Shown here: piece by piece, positions 1-10,054 of the stretch
Numbering within the stretch: the first letter of the stretch is position 1
How the letters are laid out: the number at the start of each line of letters is the position of its first letter
NCBI GenBank assembly: GCA_963696525.1
Contig: CAVOKO010000003.1
Location: 186,001-250,000 of the forward strand
From: CAWBRT01 sp963696525
Lineage (GTDB): Bacteria > Acidobacteriota > Terriglobia > Terriglobales > Acidobacteriaceae
DNA length: 64,000 nt
Direction of reading: 5' to 3'
Made by a program: the position numbers and the translations under genes
Notes under the pieces: generated by a model
What the model was told of the DNA's origin: nothing
The model's input: only the letters and a program-made list of their open reading frames with translations
The model's database searches: none

Positions 1-854
1 CCGCAGCGATGTCGGCGCGCTCGAACGCGTGCTGGTCAACACGCCGTCGGGCGCGCAGATTCCGCTGGCAGAGATTGCCGATATCACCATGAAGACCGGG
101 CCAGGCATGATTCGCGATGAGAACGGACGCCTGAGCGGCTACGTCTACGTCGATGTTTCTGGACGTGACATCGGCAGCTACGTGCGCGATGCGAAGAAAG
201 CTGTGCTGGAGAAGGTAAAGGTGCCGGCCGGATACCAGCTCGTGTGGAGCGGCCAGTACGAATACATGGAGCGCGTACGCGAGCGGTTGAAGATGGTGGT
301 GCCGATCACGCTCTTCATCGTCTTCCTGCTGCTGTACTTCAACACCGGATCGGCGGTGAAGACCGTGCATCATTCTGCTGGCGGTTCCCTTCTCCGCGAT
401 CGGCGCCGTGTGGTTCCTGTATCTGCTCGGCTACAACATGAGCATTGCCGTGTGGGTCGGGCTGATCGCGTTGCTCGGGGTTGATGCCGAGACGGCCGTC
501 TTCATGCTGCTCTACCTCGATCTCGCTTATCACGAAGCGCAGAAGACGGGACTGATGCGTAACTGGGATGATCTGCGCGACGCAATCGTGAATGGCGCGG
601 TTAAGCGTCTTCGCCCAAAGGTTATGACTGTGTCCTGCATGCTGTTCGGCCTGTTGCCCATCATGTGGTCTGTCGGTGCTGGCGCCGACGTGATGAAGCG
701 CATCGCGGCACCCATGATCGGCGGAATCTTCACCTCGTTCTTGATGGAGCTGATTGTCTATCCACCAATCTTCGCAATCTGGAAGTGGAATTGGGAAGTA
801 AAGCCTGCGCTGCGGAAAGCTGAACTTCAAACTAAGGAGCTGATCCCTGTGTAG
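1..854 (+). pseudogene. cusA: CusA/CzcA-type heavy-metal RND efflux pump, 3' part, frameshifted
   Basis: Last roughly 280 residues of a heavy-metal RND (HME-RND) inner-membrane pump, the proton-driven core of a three-part Cu/Ag or Co/Zn/Cd efflux complex; the family is usually over 1000 residues, so the rest lies left of the window. The first part covers the porter domain and a membrane helix (FIVFLLLYFNTG). The frame must then move forward one base near 368 (codons GTG, extra C, ATC) to continue as IILLAVPFSAIG and the conserved stretch VGLIALLGVDAETAVFMLLY. Both halves are well conserved and there is no other stop. It is either a recent pseudogene or a one-base sequence error. Metal specificity cannot be read from this part. 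Confidence 0.85.
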
Positions 855-1086
855 GATGGGTCACTTAGCACCGTGACCGATGCGGACAGGGCGGAGATCT
901 TCTCACAACTCGCGCCCGCGAACTTTGATGTCTGCTCCGGCCATAAAGGCGCAGCGCGGACCTGCTCTGCCGTCAAGATGACCCGCGGAAAGTCGTTTGA
1001 CTTAGGCTGCGAGGGTATTTCCGTAGTACATTGGAATTTAATCCGGAGTTCCCGAAAGACCGCATCAGAAGGAGTTTTGTCCGCCC

Positions 1087-3210
1087 GTGCACACTAACTT
1101 CACGGTTTCCGACTTACTGCTTAGCGCCCAAGCTTTCGCTCTGATGCCGCTTTTCCTTTTCATTCCCGGATATATGCTGGGCTGGCTGCTGCATGTTTTA
1201 GACTTCAGGCGGAGATCGTTCTCGGAACAAGTGCTGCTCAGCACTCCGCTCTCCCTGGCAGTCTGCCCGATCGCCACCTACCTGGTTGAGTTGAGCGCCT
1301 CCATTGGTGTGGTGTGGTTCGTCTACGGATGCTGCTGGGCGCTCTTTCCCGTCGTCCTGGTATATCAGGCGCGAGGATTTCGCTCGTCTGAGCTGCGGGT
1401 CTCGCGCTACACATGGATTGCGCTTGGAATTGTTGCGGTTTGGTGCCTGGTCATACTCCTCAGCCTTGTCGATCTGCAGATCCAGGATCGCTTGTACTCC
1501 AGCGTGGCCGCAAACGATTACGGGTTTCGCGTCCCGGTCACGCAAGCACTGGCGCAGAAAGGCCCGCCGGGATTCAATCCATTCTTCTATCCGGGCCGAG
1601 AGGTTCCGCTACGTTACCACTATTTCTGGATGCTGCTCTGCAGTCTTCCAGTGAGATTGTTCGGCATTCGTGCGCTCCACGCCATGTGGGGAGCTACGCC
1701 GTGGTGCGCTATCGGATTGATGTCGATGATCCCGCTGTTTTTGAAGTTCGTTTTCGGACAACCGGCAAACCTGCGGCGACAATCCGTGATCGGCATGTCT
1801 CTGCTGGCCGTCACCGGGCTGGACATCATCCCCACTGCCGCGTATTGCGTGACCAGGCCCTTTCAGTTGCAAGGCGACATGGAGTGGTGGAATGAACAGG
1901 TCAGTTCCTGGATGGATAGCGTACTCTGGAATCCACACCACGTTTCTGCCCTCATTGTTTGCCTGCTGGGATTCCTACTACTGTGGAACGTCCGCGCCGC
2001 TTCATGGCGCGACCGGATCATTGCCGTTATGATTGCCGGGGCGGCCTTTGCTACCGCCTGTGGGCTCTCGGTTTTCGTGACGTTCACGTTTGCGGCATTC
2101 ATGGCGGTGTGGTTCCTGGTCACGCTCCACGAACAGCAATGGTTGGCGGCGGGTTTGCTGAGCCTTTCTGGAATCCTTGCTGTTTGTTTTGCGCTGCCGT
2201 TATTGAAGACGTTGCTGGCTCCAGCCGGAGGAGGTAGTTTTGCGTTCGGTATCAGGCCGTTTTACGTAGCGTTTGTCGTTCTCGATCTTTTCGACGTAAG
2301 GTCACACTTGGCTTATCAAGCGACGGCCCTGTTTGCTCTTCCCTTGAATTACTTCTTTGAGCTTGGGCTTTTCGGCGCAGTCGCGCTGTTCCGGTTCCGC
2401 CATAGCTGCCGCAAGGTTCTGTCGCTCTCGGACGCGGAGAAGGCCAGCTGGGTGATGCTTTTGACGAGCCTGCTGATCGCGACCTTCCTGCGATCTTCCG
2501 TGCACGGGAACCCCAACGACCTGGGATGGAGATCTTTTCTGCCCTTCCAGTTCATCACCCTGCTGTGGGCCATTCCTCTGGTGGAGAGCTGGTTGTACGG
2601 AACCGGGGACCAAACCGTTTGCCCTCCCGCGAGTGGTCCGCTGACGATACGCCGTTCGTGGTTGGTCGCTCTTCTGGTCCTTGGATTGATCGGAACACTC
2701 TATCAGGTTGTTTGTTTGAGGACCTATGCTATCGCGGTCGAAAGGGGTAAGGTGCTGGCACCGGAGTGGATTGAGGACGACCGAAACCTGGGCAGAAGAC
2801 AGTTGGCCATTCGAGAACTTTACGAAACCATCAATAAGAAGCTGCCAAAAGACATTATTGTCCAGCAAAATCCGCTGTCCCGGCATTGGGCCGAGCACTT
2901 GCTCTACAACGAGCGCCAGCGAGTTGCCGCAGTACCCGCCTGTGGGACGAACTTTGGGGGTAATCCGCGCGATTGCATGGGTATTATCAGGCGCGTCTAT
3001 AGCCTCTATAAGATTCCGAATTCCGTTCAGGATCTGGATTCCGTCTGTCGCTCCCTGTCGATCGATGTGGTCGTCGCGACAGACCTGGACTATGTTTGGG
3101 CGGACCGTCGAGGTTGGGTGTGGCGAACTACCCCGCTCGCCGAAAATAAATTCGCCCGTGCCTTCGCCTGCGGTGACCACTCCAAGCTGGCTGCGAAAGT
3201 TGAAAATTAG
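1087..3210 (+). CDS. Polytopic membrane protein, GT-C-like, unknown function
   Basis: A 707-residue protein that I do not recognise by name. About the first 530 residues are a chain of hydrophobic segments starting at once after the N-terminus. The last 150 or so (from about residue 555) are soluble, with a charged linker and cysteines. This plan, many helices plus a C-terminal outside domain, is typical of GT-C glycosyltransferase-like envelope proteins, but I see no diagnostic catalytic motif. The GTG start follows AAGGAG at a rather long distance. It runs convergently into the next membrane gene and their stops overlap by four bases. Confidence 0.7.
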   Translation: MHTNFTVSDLLLSAQAFALMPLFLFIPGYMLGWLLHVLDFRRRSFSEQVLLSTPLSLAVCPIATYLVELSASIGVVWFVYGCCWALFPVVLVYQARGFRSSELRVSRYTWIALGIVAVWCLVILLSLVDLQIQDRLYSSVAANDYGFRVPVTQALAQKGPPGFNPFFYPGREVPLRYHYFWMLLCSLPVRLFGIRALHAMWGATPWCAIGLMSMIPLFLKFVFGQPANLRRQSVIGMSLLAVTGLDIIPTAAYCVTRPFQLQGDMEWWNEQVSSWMDSVLWNPHHVSALIVCLLGFLLLWNVRAASWRDRIIAVMIAGAAFATACGLSVFVTFTFAAFMAVWFLVTLHEQQWLAAGLLSLSGILAVCFALPLLKTLLAPAGGGSFAFGIRPFYVAFVVLDLFDVRSHLAYQATALFALPLNYFFELGLFGAVALFRFRHSCRKVLSLSDAEKASWVMLLTSLLIATFLRSSVHGNPNDLGWRSFLPFQFITLLWAIPLVESWLYGTGDQTVCPPASGPLTIRRSWLVALLVLGLIGTLYQVVCLRTYAIAVERGKVLAPEWIEDDRNLGRRQLAIRELYETINKKLPKDIIVQQNPLSRHWAEHLLYNERQRVAAVPACGTNFGGNPRDCMGIIRRVYSLYKIPNSVQDLDSVCRSLSIDVVVATDLDYVWADRRGWVWRTTPLAENKFARAFACGDHSKLAAKVEN

Positions 3211-4715
3211 ACCAGTTCCCGCTCGGGGGCAAGTTTGGCAGGACGGTGATCGAGCCATTCCAGCACGAACGCACCCGCCAGCAGGGGTAGTAACCAGATC
3301 ACGCGGCTCTGGTAACGGTCGTCGACCTCCGACAAGACACCCGTGACGAACGCGTTGGCGATGACCGTGAAAAAGATTACCGCAGCGAGTCCTACAAACC
3401 GGGGGGGCGCATGGCGCCACACAAACGGCGTAAGGACGCCCATCGAAACGAGTGACAGAATGACCACCCAGATTTGCACCGAGGTGAAAAATTCATTAGG
3501 CAGAGTTTGCTGCGCCTGTCGGCTTTGCATATAACGCGACCGGGCGCCCGGCAGCGCGTTCTCGAACTTCTCCAAAACCCAGGCGTTGGGCCCGTTCGAC
3601 ACCCCAAAGGTCGTCAGCTGTTGCCAGAAGTTGCGGAATGAGATGAACAACTGCTCGCGTGGATACGCACGCAGAGTCGCCAAGACGAAAGGCGTCTCCT
3701 GCTGGCGGAGTAGTTCTTGTCTATCCGGCGAGGCGTTTTGCCAGATTCCATTCGCATCCCAGAGAAAGTTATCGGCGGTTTCTGGAAGACCATGGACATA
3801 ATCGCATATCGCCAGTCTCCCATTTGCGCAATTCCGTTCCAAATACCAGCGTCCCGGCCCGTCGGCAATAATGCGAGCCGTTAGAAACGGCGGCCCCTCG
3901 CCATTCAGCAACGGTTTGCCATACAGATACGTGTGCAGCGCAAATTGAGCCGCGGCTGCAATCAGGACAATCATGCCCACTACTCCGACGGCTCTCCATC
4001 GCAGGTGCGTCGACTGGCGCAGAAAAACCAGCAGCGAAGCCAACAAGACGCACATCCCGGCAGCCAATATCAAATGCGTGACATGGGACGCCGCAGCCCA
4101 ACAAGCAATCGGGACCACGGTCAGGCGCTCACCGCGGGAGAGGGTCTCTGGGGCAAATACGAGCAGATAAATGGAGAGATACAGCACCGGACCCATGATG
4201 TCCGGCATGATCAGGCTGACGACCCAGCCCACGCCAGTTAACAGGGTGAGCGGCACGAGGAGAGCGAAATAACGTATGACCGTTTGCCGCGGTAGGATCG
4301 ATCGCACAACCATCCAAATGATGTATGCGGTCAGCAGGGCGTGAAGAGCGACGACGGGCCACGGAGTTATGCTCCAGTGGAACGGCAGGATGCCGAGGGA
4401 ATAAATGAACGACCGCACGCCAAAGTAACCCGCGAAGTTATGCAGGAACAGCGCCCGCGCTACGGGTGGGCCACCCTGAATGTACGACATCGAATCCGGA
4501 AACAATAGCGGATAGCCGTTATAAAGCGCGGGCCACGTCATGAGAAGGGCCCCCAATAAAACCGCGCCGCTGCGCCACCGGATTGAATGGAAATGCAGCC
4601 GTATCTTTTTGTCCGGAATTTCCTTTTTCAACGCTGAATGGCTCGAATTGTATTGGAATATTGCGCGCCTGCACCGCCCGAAAGTACCCTGTATTCCAGC
4701 CGGCTTTTGCTTCAA
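3207..4715 (-). CDS. Polytopic membrane protein, unknown function
   Basis: A 502-residue multi-spanning protein. Hydrophobic segments start at about residue 50 with the run LLGALLMTWPALYNGYPLLF, followed by the acidic motif FPDSMSY in the first outside loop. An acidic first loop is what GT-C glycosyltransferases use for catalysis, so a lipid-linked sugar transferase is possible but not shown. Further helices continue to the C-terminus, which ends in a short charged tail. The start is uncertain: the ORF opens with TTG at 4715 and the first 45 residues are not membrane-like, so a later TTG may be used. It converges with the 707-residue membrane protein and overlaps its stop. Confidence 0.65.
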   Translation of the reverse strand: MKQKPAGIQGTFGRCRRAIFQYNSSHSALKKEIPDKKIRLHFHSIRWRSGAVLLGALLMTWPALYNGYPLLFPDSMSYIQGGPPVARALFLHNFAGYFGVRSFIYSLGILPFHWSITPWPVVALHALLTAYIIWMVVRSILPRQTVIRYFALLVPLTLLTGVGWVVSLIMPDIMGPVLYLSIYLLVFAPETLSRGERLTVVPIACWAAASHVTHLILAAGMCVLLASLLVFLRQSTHLRWRAVGVVGMIVLIAAAAQFALHTYLYGKPLLNGEGPPFLTARIIADGPGRWYLERNCANGRLAICDYVHGLPETADNFLWDANGIWQNASPDRQELLRQQETPFVLATLRAYPREQLFISFRNFWQQLTTFGVSNGPNAWVLEKFENALPGARSRYMQSRQAQQTLPNEFFTSVQIWVVILSLVSMGVLTPFVWRHAPPRFVGLAAVIFFTVIANAFVTGVLSEVDDRYQSRVIWLLPLLAGAFVLEWLDHRPAKLAPERELV

Positions 4716-5120
4716 TGCTTTGCCTTGTCTTCCCGGATCATTTGCTCACGCGCGTCCCCGGCGTCCCTGGATTTTCCATTGTCACGGTTGCTGTGCAGCT
4801 TCACTACGCATAAACTGAAAAGCAAACGACAAGCGGCATGCTACATCTGGCCTCGTCCGCCACAACTCTATGCGTCGTAAGCGAACACGCTGGACGAGAA
4901 ATGGCGGAGACTTAGGCTTAATTAAGTGCTGCGACGATTCTGTGTTCCTGGATGGATGCTGTCAAGACAAAAGGTTGGGCAAGGCGGGCTCATGAACCCG
5001 GACATTCCTAGACAGGCATGGCGGCCGATTCTGACAGCTTTTTTAGCAGGTCCAGTGGGGAATTCCGGTAGCGTTAACCTGGCAGTCGAAGGTGTTGACA
5101 GCCGAAGCGCGCGCACAGTC
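4716..5120. other. Intergenic stretch without a recognised gene
   Basis: About 400 bases between two minus-strand genes. All frames are short or broken and none resembles a family I know. No strong hairpin followed by a T-run was seen. Confidence 0.5.
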
Positions 5121-5987
5121 TTATTTCTGCCGGGCGTCTTGCTCGAAGAATTCAGTCAGCAGGGCGATCCGCTTCTTGTCCGCTCCGCCGGCGTAGTCGC
5201 GGGCAACGTCTTGGTAAAATTGCGCCGCGCCGTTCAACATCTCGGAGCCGCCCGTCTCCGGTTGCAGAAACTTGGCTATCTCTTCCATTTCTCCGATCCA
5301 GCGGTAGGCCTTGGCATACATTTTGGGCAGAGCGCGCGTCAGCAGTTGCAGCACGGCGGGCTGGCTATCCTGCATCTCGTGCCACAGCGCCTGCGAGACT
5401 CCGCCACGCACCGCGCCCAGGATCATCGCCGCGCCCAGCGCCTGCAAACCCTTGTTGATTCCGCCGTAGGCCATCTTCAGTGCCGAAGCATCGCCGATCT
5501 GGTTCGATAGAGGCCGCACGTCCATGCCAAACTTCCGCAATTCCTCGAAGCGGGCGACGGCTTCGCCGGAGGCATAGAACCGGGGAGCGGGACGGCCAGA
5601 CGCCGGAGGAGGACCGATGATTCCAGCATCGACAAACGGCAAGCCCTCCGTTTGAAAGGGCGCGGCGATCTGCCTCACCGTGGCGGGCGCGACGGCATTG
5701 CACTCGACGAATACCGGCTTACGTTCGACGCCGCGAATCCGCGGCAGCAGGCGCTCCGCCAACTCGGCGGCGCGGGAGGGTGGCACAATGGAGAAAACAA
5801 AATCGGCCTGCGTGACCAACGCACCATCGTCGTCGACAACTTCCACGCCGGCCTTGGCAGCGCGTCCGGCGCTCGCCTGGGAGCGTCCCTCGAGGGAGGT
5901 GATCACGCGCGCTCCGCTCTCAACCAGGGCTCGACCGACCCCGGCTCCCATTTCTCCCATCGCCACAATCGCGACTGTCGTCTTCAC
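5121..5987 (-). CDS. NAD(P)-dependent oxidoreductase, beta-hydroxyacid dehydrogenase/DUF1932 type
   Basis: A 288-residue member of the 6-phosphogluconate-dehydrogenase-like superfamily. The Rossmann N-terminus has VAIVAMGEMGAGVGRAL, with the glycine-rich turn written as AMGEMGAG rather than the standard GLGxMG, followed by the acidic strand end. The helical C-terminal half fits the DUF1932 domain (NKGLQALGAAMILGA, then YRWIGEMEEIAKF), with the lysine of KMAYGGINKG where the family has its active-site region. GAGGAGGA sits at the right distance for the GTG at 5987, and a GTG six bases upstream is too close to it. Substrate unknown. It is followed on the same strand by no linked gene. Confidence 0.75.
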   Translation of the reverse strand: MKTTVAIVAMGEMGAGVGRALVESGARVITSLEGRSQASAGRAAKAGVEVVDDDGALVTQADFVFSIVPPSRAAELAERLLPRIRGVERKPVFVECNAVAPATVRQIAAPFQTEGLPFVDAGIIGPPPASGRPAPRFYASGEAVARFEELRKFGMDVRPLSNQIGDASALKMAYGGINKGLQALGAAMILGAVRGGVSQALWHEMQDSQPAVLQLLTRALPKMYAKAYRWIGEMEEIAKFLQPETGGSEMLNGAAQFYQDVARDYAGGADKKRIALLTEFFEQDARQK

Positions 5988-6023
5988 CAGCACTCCTCCT
6001 CAGAGCGGCTTTGCCCTTGCCCT

Positions 6024-6773
6024 TCAGCAGCCGTCTAAACAAGCGATGATTGCCTGGATGACCGGTTTGGTCTCGTTGGGACCTCTAACCGGGATAGAAA
6101 CGACCCCCGCTTCTATCGCCGGATAGTCGTTCCCTCCCACGAACAAGGCATCGCCTATGAATATCATCTCCTGCAAAGTAATACCCAAAAGGTCTCGCAG
6201 TTTTCTGATTCCGTAAGCTTTGTCAATGCCAGGTTTGGTGACATCGATGGAGGTCGAACCACCCATGCGGACGGAAAACTCGGGAATCAACCTGTCAAGG
6301 ATCGCTTTGATCTGCTTGCGCTTGGCGTAATCGGGGTCCCATTTTTCTTTTTCCACCAAGGGGGCCTGCTGGCCTAAGGCGGAATATGTTATCTGGCTTC
6401 CCCGGTCTTCAATGGCCTCTCCCCAGACCTTTTCGACCTGGAAGCCCGCTGCCTCGACCGCCTTGGTTAGAGAACTTACAATTTTCTCTTTTTCAGCGGC
6501 GGTGAAATCTTCCGAATACAGTTTTTTCCAATCTCCCGTGTATTGGAAGAACTTGGTTCCGCAGGTCGGAAGAAGGGACAGATTCACCAGGCGTTCATCC
6601 TGGGGAAGATTGGAGAGCAATTGTTTTTCAAATTGCGGCCAACCGCCTCCGGAGATCACGGCCACCTTGGCAATACCGAGAAGGCCATGCAGCAGCGCCG
6701 CGGTTTCACCATCGAGCGCTGATTTGCTTTCAGCGAGTGTGCCGTCCAGATCGAAAACAATTAGCTTTTTCAC
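6024..6773 (-). CDS. HAD-superfamily phosphatase, phosphomannomutase/sucrose-phosphatase-like (HAD-IIB)
   Basis: A 249-residue HAD hydrolase. Motif I is at the very start (LIVFDLDGTLAES, nucleophile Asp plus DGT). Motif II is VISGGG, and motif IV near the C-terminus is FIGDALFVGGNDYPA. The cap between them is the alpha/beta IIB type, as in eukaryotic-type phosphomannomutase and sucrose-phosphate phosphatase. I chose GTG 6773 because GGCGGAAGGA precedes it and motif I then begins at residue 6; a longer frame would overlap the phosphoketolase stop. It lies about 100 bases after the phosphoketolase gene on the same strand, so it is probably part of the same sugar-phosphate unit. Substrate not assignable. 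Confidence 0.8.
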   Translation of the reverse strand: MKKLIVFDLDGTLAESKSALDGETAALLHGLLGIAKVAVISGGGWPQFEKQLLSNLPQDERLVNLSLLPTCGTKFFQYTGDWKKLYSEDFTAAEKEKIVSSLTKAVEAAGFQVEKVWGEAIEDRGSQITYSALGQQAPLVEKEKWDPDYAKRKQIKAILDRLIPEFSVRMGGSTSIDVTKPGIDKAYGIRKLRDLLGITLQEMIFIGDALFVGGNDYPAIEAGVVSIPVRGPNETKPVIQAIIACLDGC

Positions 6774-6874
6774 TATCCTTCCGCCTCTGAATTCTTGCGA
6801 TTTTATCAGTTGCCAGCGGTCCCTTGTTAGTGGCGACCGGATGTCCCATGAGCATCGATAAACGCTTTGCGCAT

Positions 6875-9277
6875 TTATTTGGGGTTGCTCCATTTCCAAT
6901 TCCGAATCTCCGGCAGGTCCTCGCCGTATTTGTCGATATATTGCTTGTGCTCAATCAGCTTGTCCTTGAGCTGCTGCTTCAGGTAGATGCCTTTGCCCCC
7001 GGTCTGCGGCAGGCGGTCGATGACGTCCATCACCAGGTGGAAACGGTCCAGATCGTTTAACACTGTCATGTCGAAGGGAGTGGTGATAGTCCCCTCTTCC
7101 TTGTAGCCGCGGACGTGCAGGTTGTCGTGATTGGCGCGGCGGTAGGTCAGCCGGTGGATCAACCACGGGTAGGCATGGAAAGCAAAAATGACCGGCTTGT
7201 CCGTGGTGAAAAGCTCGTTGAAATCCAGGTCGCTCAACCCGTGCGGGTGCTCGGTTTGCGGTTGCAAGCGCATGAGGTCGACGACGTTGACTACCCGGAT
7301 TTTCAGCTCGGGCAGATGCTCACGCAGAATGGAGACGGCGGCAAGCGTCTCCAGCGTGGGCACGTCGCCACAGCAGGCCATGACCACGTCGGGTACGGCG
7401 CCCTGATCGTTGCTGGCCCACTGCCAGATGCCGATGCCCTCAGTGCAGTGCTTGACGGCGGCATCCATCGCGAGCCACTGCGGCGCCGGGTGTTTGCCCG
7501 CGATTACGACGTTGACGTAATGGCGGCTGCGCAGGCAGTGGTCCATTACCGACAGCAGGCAGTTGGCATCGGGCGGAAGGTAAACCCGCACCACCTCGGC
7601 CTTCTTGTTTACCACGTGATCGATGAAACCGGGGTCCTGGTGGGTGAAGCCGTTGTGATCCTGGCGCCAGACATGCGAGGCCAGCAGGTAGTTTAACGAG
7701 GAGATCTTCCGGCGCCACGGCAGGCGCGCGGTGACCTTCAGCCACTTGGCGTGCTGGTTGAACATCGAATCGACGATGTGGATAAACGCCTCGTAGCAGT
7801 TGAAGAGTCCATGGCGCCCGGTGAGCAGGTAGCCTTCGAGCCAGCCCTCGCATTGGTGCTCGCTAAGCATTTCCATCACGCGTCCGGTGGGCGCGAGAAA
7901 TTCGTCGTTCGGCACGGTCGCGGCGTCCCATTGGCGTTTGGTCACTTCAAAGAGAGCCTCCAGGCCGTTAGAGAGCGTCTCATCGGGGCCAAAGACCCGG
8001 AAATTTCGCTGCTCACGGTTCAGCTTCTCCACATCGCGCAGGAAAGGCCCGAGCACATGCGTGTCGCCGATGCCGCCCACTCCCGGCGAAGGCACGTCGG
8101 CCGCGTAGTCACGGAAATCCGGCATCCGCAGGTCGCGCAGGAAAATGCCGCCGTTGGCGTGGGGATTCGCGCCCATTCGCCGTTCACCTTCGGGCGCCAG
8201 TTCGGCCAGTTCCGCTTTTAAGCGGCCCTGCTCATCGAAGAGTTCCTCCGGCCGGTAGCTCTTCAGCCAGTCTTCCAACAACTTGAGGTGCTCGGGATGG
8301 GTGGCCGGATCGGAGAGCGGCACCTGGTGCGCTCGGAACGTGCCTTCAACTTGCAAACCATCGACGACTTTCGGTCCCGTCCAACCTTTGGGTGAATTGA
8401 GCACGATCATCGGCCAGCGCGGACGCGAAAGATCGCCCCCCGAGTGACCACTGTCGCGCGCGTCCTGCTGAATTTTCTTGATCTCCTCGACCGCCGTATC
8501 AAGGGCCGCAGCCATGGCCTCGTGCATCAGCGCCGGCTCGTGACCCTCGACGAAGTGCGGCATCCATCCGTAGCCGCGAAGCAACTGTTCCAATTCTTCG
8601 CGAGTGATGCGAGCCAGGATGGTCGGATTGGAAATTTTATAACCGTTGAGATGCAGGATCGGCAGCACCGCGCCATCTGTAGCCGGATTGAGAAACTTGT
8701 TGGAATGCCACGCCGTGGCCAGCGGTCCGGTTTCCGCCTCGCCATCGCCGACGACGCAGGCGACGACGAGATCGGGATTGTCGAACACCGCCCCGAAGGA
8801 ATGGCTGAGCGAATAGCCCAGTTCCCCGCCCTCGTGAATCGAACCCGGCGTCTCCGGCGAGGCATGGCTGGGAATTCCTCCGGGAAACGAAAACTGCAGA
8901 AAGAGCTTTCGCAGTCCAGCTTCGTCCTGGCTGATGTTGGGATAGATCTCGCTGTAAGTGCCCTCTAAATAAGTGTTGCCCACGACGGCCGGGCCGCCGT
9001 GTCCGGGACCGGAGACGTAAATCATGTCGAGGTTGTATTTTTTGATGACCCGGTTCAAGTGCACGTAAATGAAGTTCTGACCCGGTGTTGTGCCCCAGTG
9101 TCCCAGCAGCATGTGCTTCACATCCGCGAGCGTCAGCGGACGCTTCAACAGCGGATTGTCATAAAGATAAATCTGCCCAACCGACAGATAGTTGGCGGCG
9201 CGCCAGTAGGCATCCATCTTTCTTAGCAGATCGGGCGACAAAGTACTGTTTGCGAAGTTGTTCTTCTTCTCATCCAT
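6875..9277 (-). CDS. xfp: Xylulose-5-phosphate/fructose-6-phosphate phosphoketolase
   Basis: An 800-residue thiamine-diphosphate enzyme, normal length for the family. It splits xylulose-5-P (and often fructose-6-P) with phosphate into acetyl-phosphate plus glyceraldehyde-3-P or erythrose-4-P in the cytoplasm. Diagnostic stretches include GHWGTTPGQNF, YVSGPGHGGPA, SFPGGIPSHASPETPGSIHEGG (the family signature region) and the ThDP/Mg site GDGEAETGPLATAWHSNKF. The ATG used here has AGGAG eight bases upstream. The frame also runs further upstream, but without family similarity. The first codons overlap the end of the PP-loop gene by eight bases, so translation is probably coupled. With acetate kinase upstream it forms a phosphoketolase-acetate route. 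Confidence 0.97.
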   Translation of the reverse strand: MDEKKNNFANSTLSPDLLRKMDAYWRAANYLSVGQIYLYDNPLLKRPLTLADVKHMLLGHWGTTPGQNFIYVHLNRVIKKYNLDMIYVSGPGHGGPAVVGNTYLEGTYSEIYPNISQDEAGLRKLFLQFSFPGGIPSHASPETPGSIHEGGELGYSLSHSFGAVFDNPDLVVACVVGDGEAETGPLATAWHSNKFLNPATDGAVLPILHLNGYKISNPTILARITREELEQLLRGYGWMPHFVEGHEPALMHEAMAAALDTAVEEIKKIQQDARDSGHSGGDLSRPRWPMIVLNSPKGWTGPKVVDGLQVEGTFRAHQVPLSDPATHPEHLKLLEDWLKSYRPEELFDEQGRLKAELAELAPEGERRMGANPHANGGIFLRDLRMPDFRDYAADVPSPGVGGIGDTHVLGPFLRDVEKLNREQRNFRVFGPDETLSNGLEALFEVTKRQWDAATVPNDEFLAPTGRVMEMLSEHQCEGWLEGYLLTGRHGLFNCYEAFIHIVDSMFNQHAKWLKVTARLPWRRKISSLNYLLASHVWRQDHNGFTHQDPGFIDHVVNKKAEVVRVYLPPDANCLLSVMDHCLRSRHYVNVVIAGKHPAPQWLAMDAAVKHCTEGIGIWQWASNDQGAVPDVVMACCGDVPTLETLAAVSILREHLPELKIRVVNVVDLMRLQPQTEHPHGLSDLDFNELFTTDKPVIFAFHAYPWLIHRLTYRRANHDNLHVRGYKEEGTITTPFDMTVLNDLDRFHLVMDVIDRLPQTGGKGIYLKQQLKDKLIEHKQYIDKYGEDLPEIRNWKWSNPK

Positions 9278-10049
9278 AATTTGTACTCCTGCCTGCCGGA
9301 CGAGCCCCGGCGTGAATTGTTTCGACCGAAAGATACGCCATCTGGTCGGTCTGTTTTGAAGCTCCCAGTTCAAGCGTGAGCCGTTCACGGAACATGGGTC
9401 CGTTCAGCACCATCGTGTGGTATTCGCCATTCTCGCCGCATACGTCCATGCCTGTGGCATGGTGCAACTCTTCAAGCGCCTGAAGGCGTTCAACCCCGAT
9501 CCGCCGGCCGAGCCAATCGATCGTAAACCAAGGCTGCTTCACGAGAGTGAAGATGACTTCGAAATTTAGATCAACAAGTTTGCGCATCAATTCCACCCGA
9601 TTACGCTGCCACAGCGGCATAAAGACTTCCATGTCCAGTCCCCGGCAGCATTCGCGAACGAAATTGGGCATGCCTTCCACAAGATCAATGTCACCAGTGA
9701 TGAGGACAGCGATGCCCTGCTGTTGGCGGAGGCGGACGAAAGCGTCGCGGTAGCCTGCACGGGCGTCAGAACCGATTTCCACCACCTCGTGGGGAAGTCC
9801 TATGGCCTGCGCCTGCGCACGCATGATGGCTATGGGATGAGCCAGGAATTCGGGGTTCAAAGGTGCAAATGTTACCAGGCGATCAATGACGTACCCGGCA
9901 CTCCGGGCCTCGTACAAGGCCAGAGCGGAGTCCTTGCCGCCCGTCCAAAGCACGGCGGACCTGGACGCACGAGGCTTCGCCGATAGTCCCTTCCTGTTGG
10001 GTTCGCCGGCCATGGCGTGCGGCCCGCTATTTCGAAGTATCTCCGTCAT
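9270..10049 (-). CDS. PP-loop ATP pyrophosphatase, Dph6/MJ0570 type
   Basis: About 259 residues of the adenine-nucleotide alpha-hydrolase family that includes diphthine-ammonia ligase. The PP-loop is AVLWTGGKDSALAL near residue 35. The family C-terminal signature is CGENGEYHTMVLNGPMF, close to the CGExGEYHT motif of Dph6-like proteins. Bacteria do not make diphthamide, so the amidation-like reaction and substrate are unknown. The ATG at 10049 starts six bases after the acetate kinase stop, and the gene end overlaps the phosphoketolase start. It is thus embedded between two enzymes of acetyl-phosphate metabolism, which is unusual. A second ATG at 10013 is possible. Confidence 0.8.
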   Translation of the reverse strand: MTEILRNSGPHAMAGEPNRKGLSAKPRASRSAVLWTGGKDSALALYEARSAGYVIDRLVTFAPLNPEFLAHPIAIMRAQAQAIGLPHEVVEIGSDARAGYRDAFVRLRQQQGIAVLITGDIDLVEGMPNFVRECCRGLDMEVFMPLWQRNRVELMRKLVDLNFEVIFTLVKQPWFTIDWLGRRIGVERLQALEELHHATGMDVCGENGEYHTMVLNGPMFRERLTLELGASKQTDQMAYLSVETIHAGARPAGRSTNYG

Positions 10050-10054
10050 AGTTC

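Noticed and set aside
2302..3420. 372-codon open frame on the minus strand
   Set aside because: Antisense of the 707-residue membrane protein; composition is that of a shadow frame.
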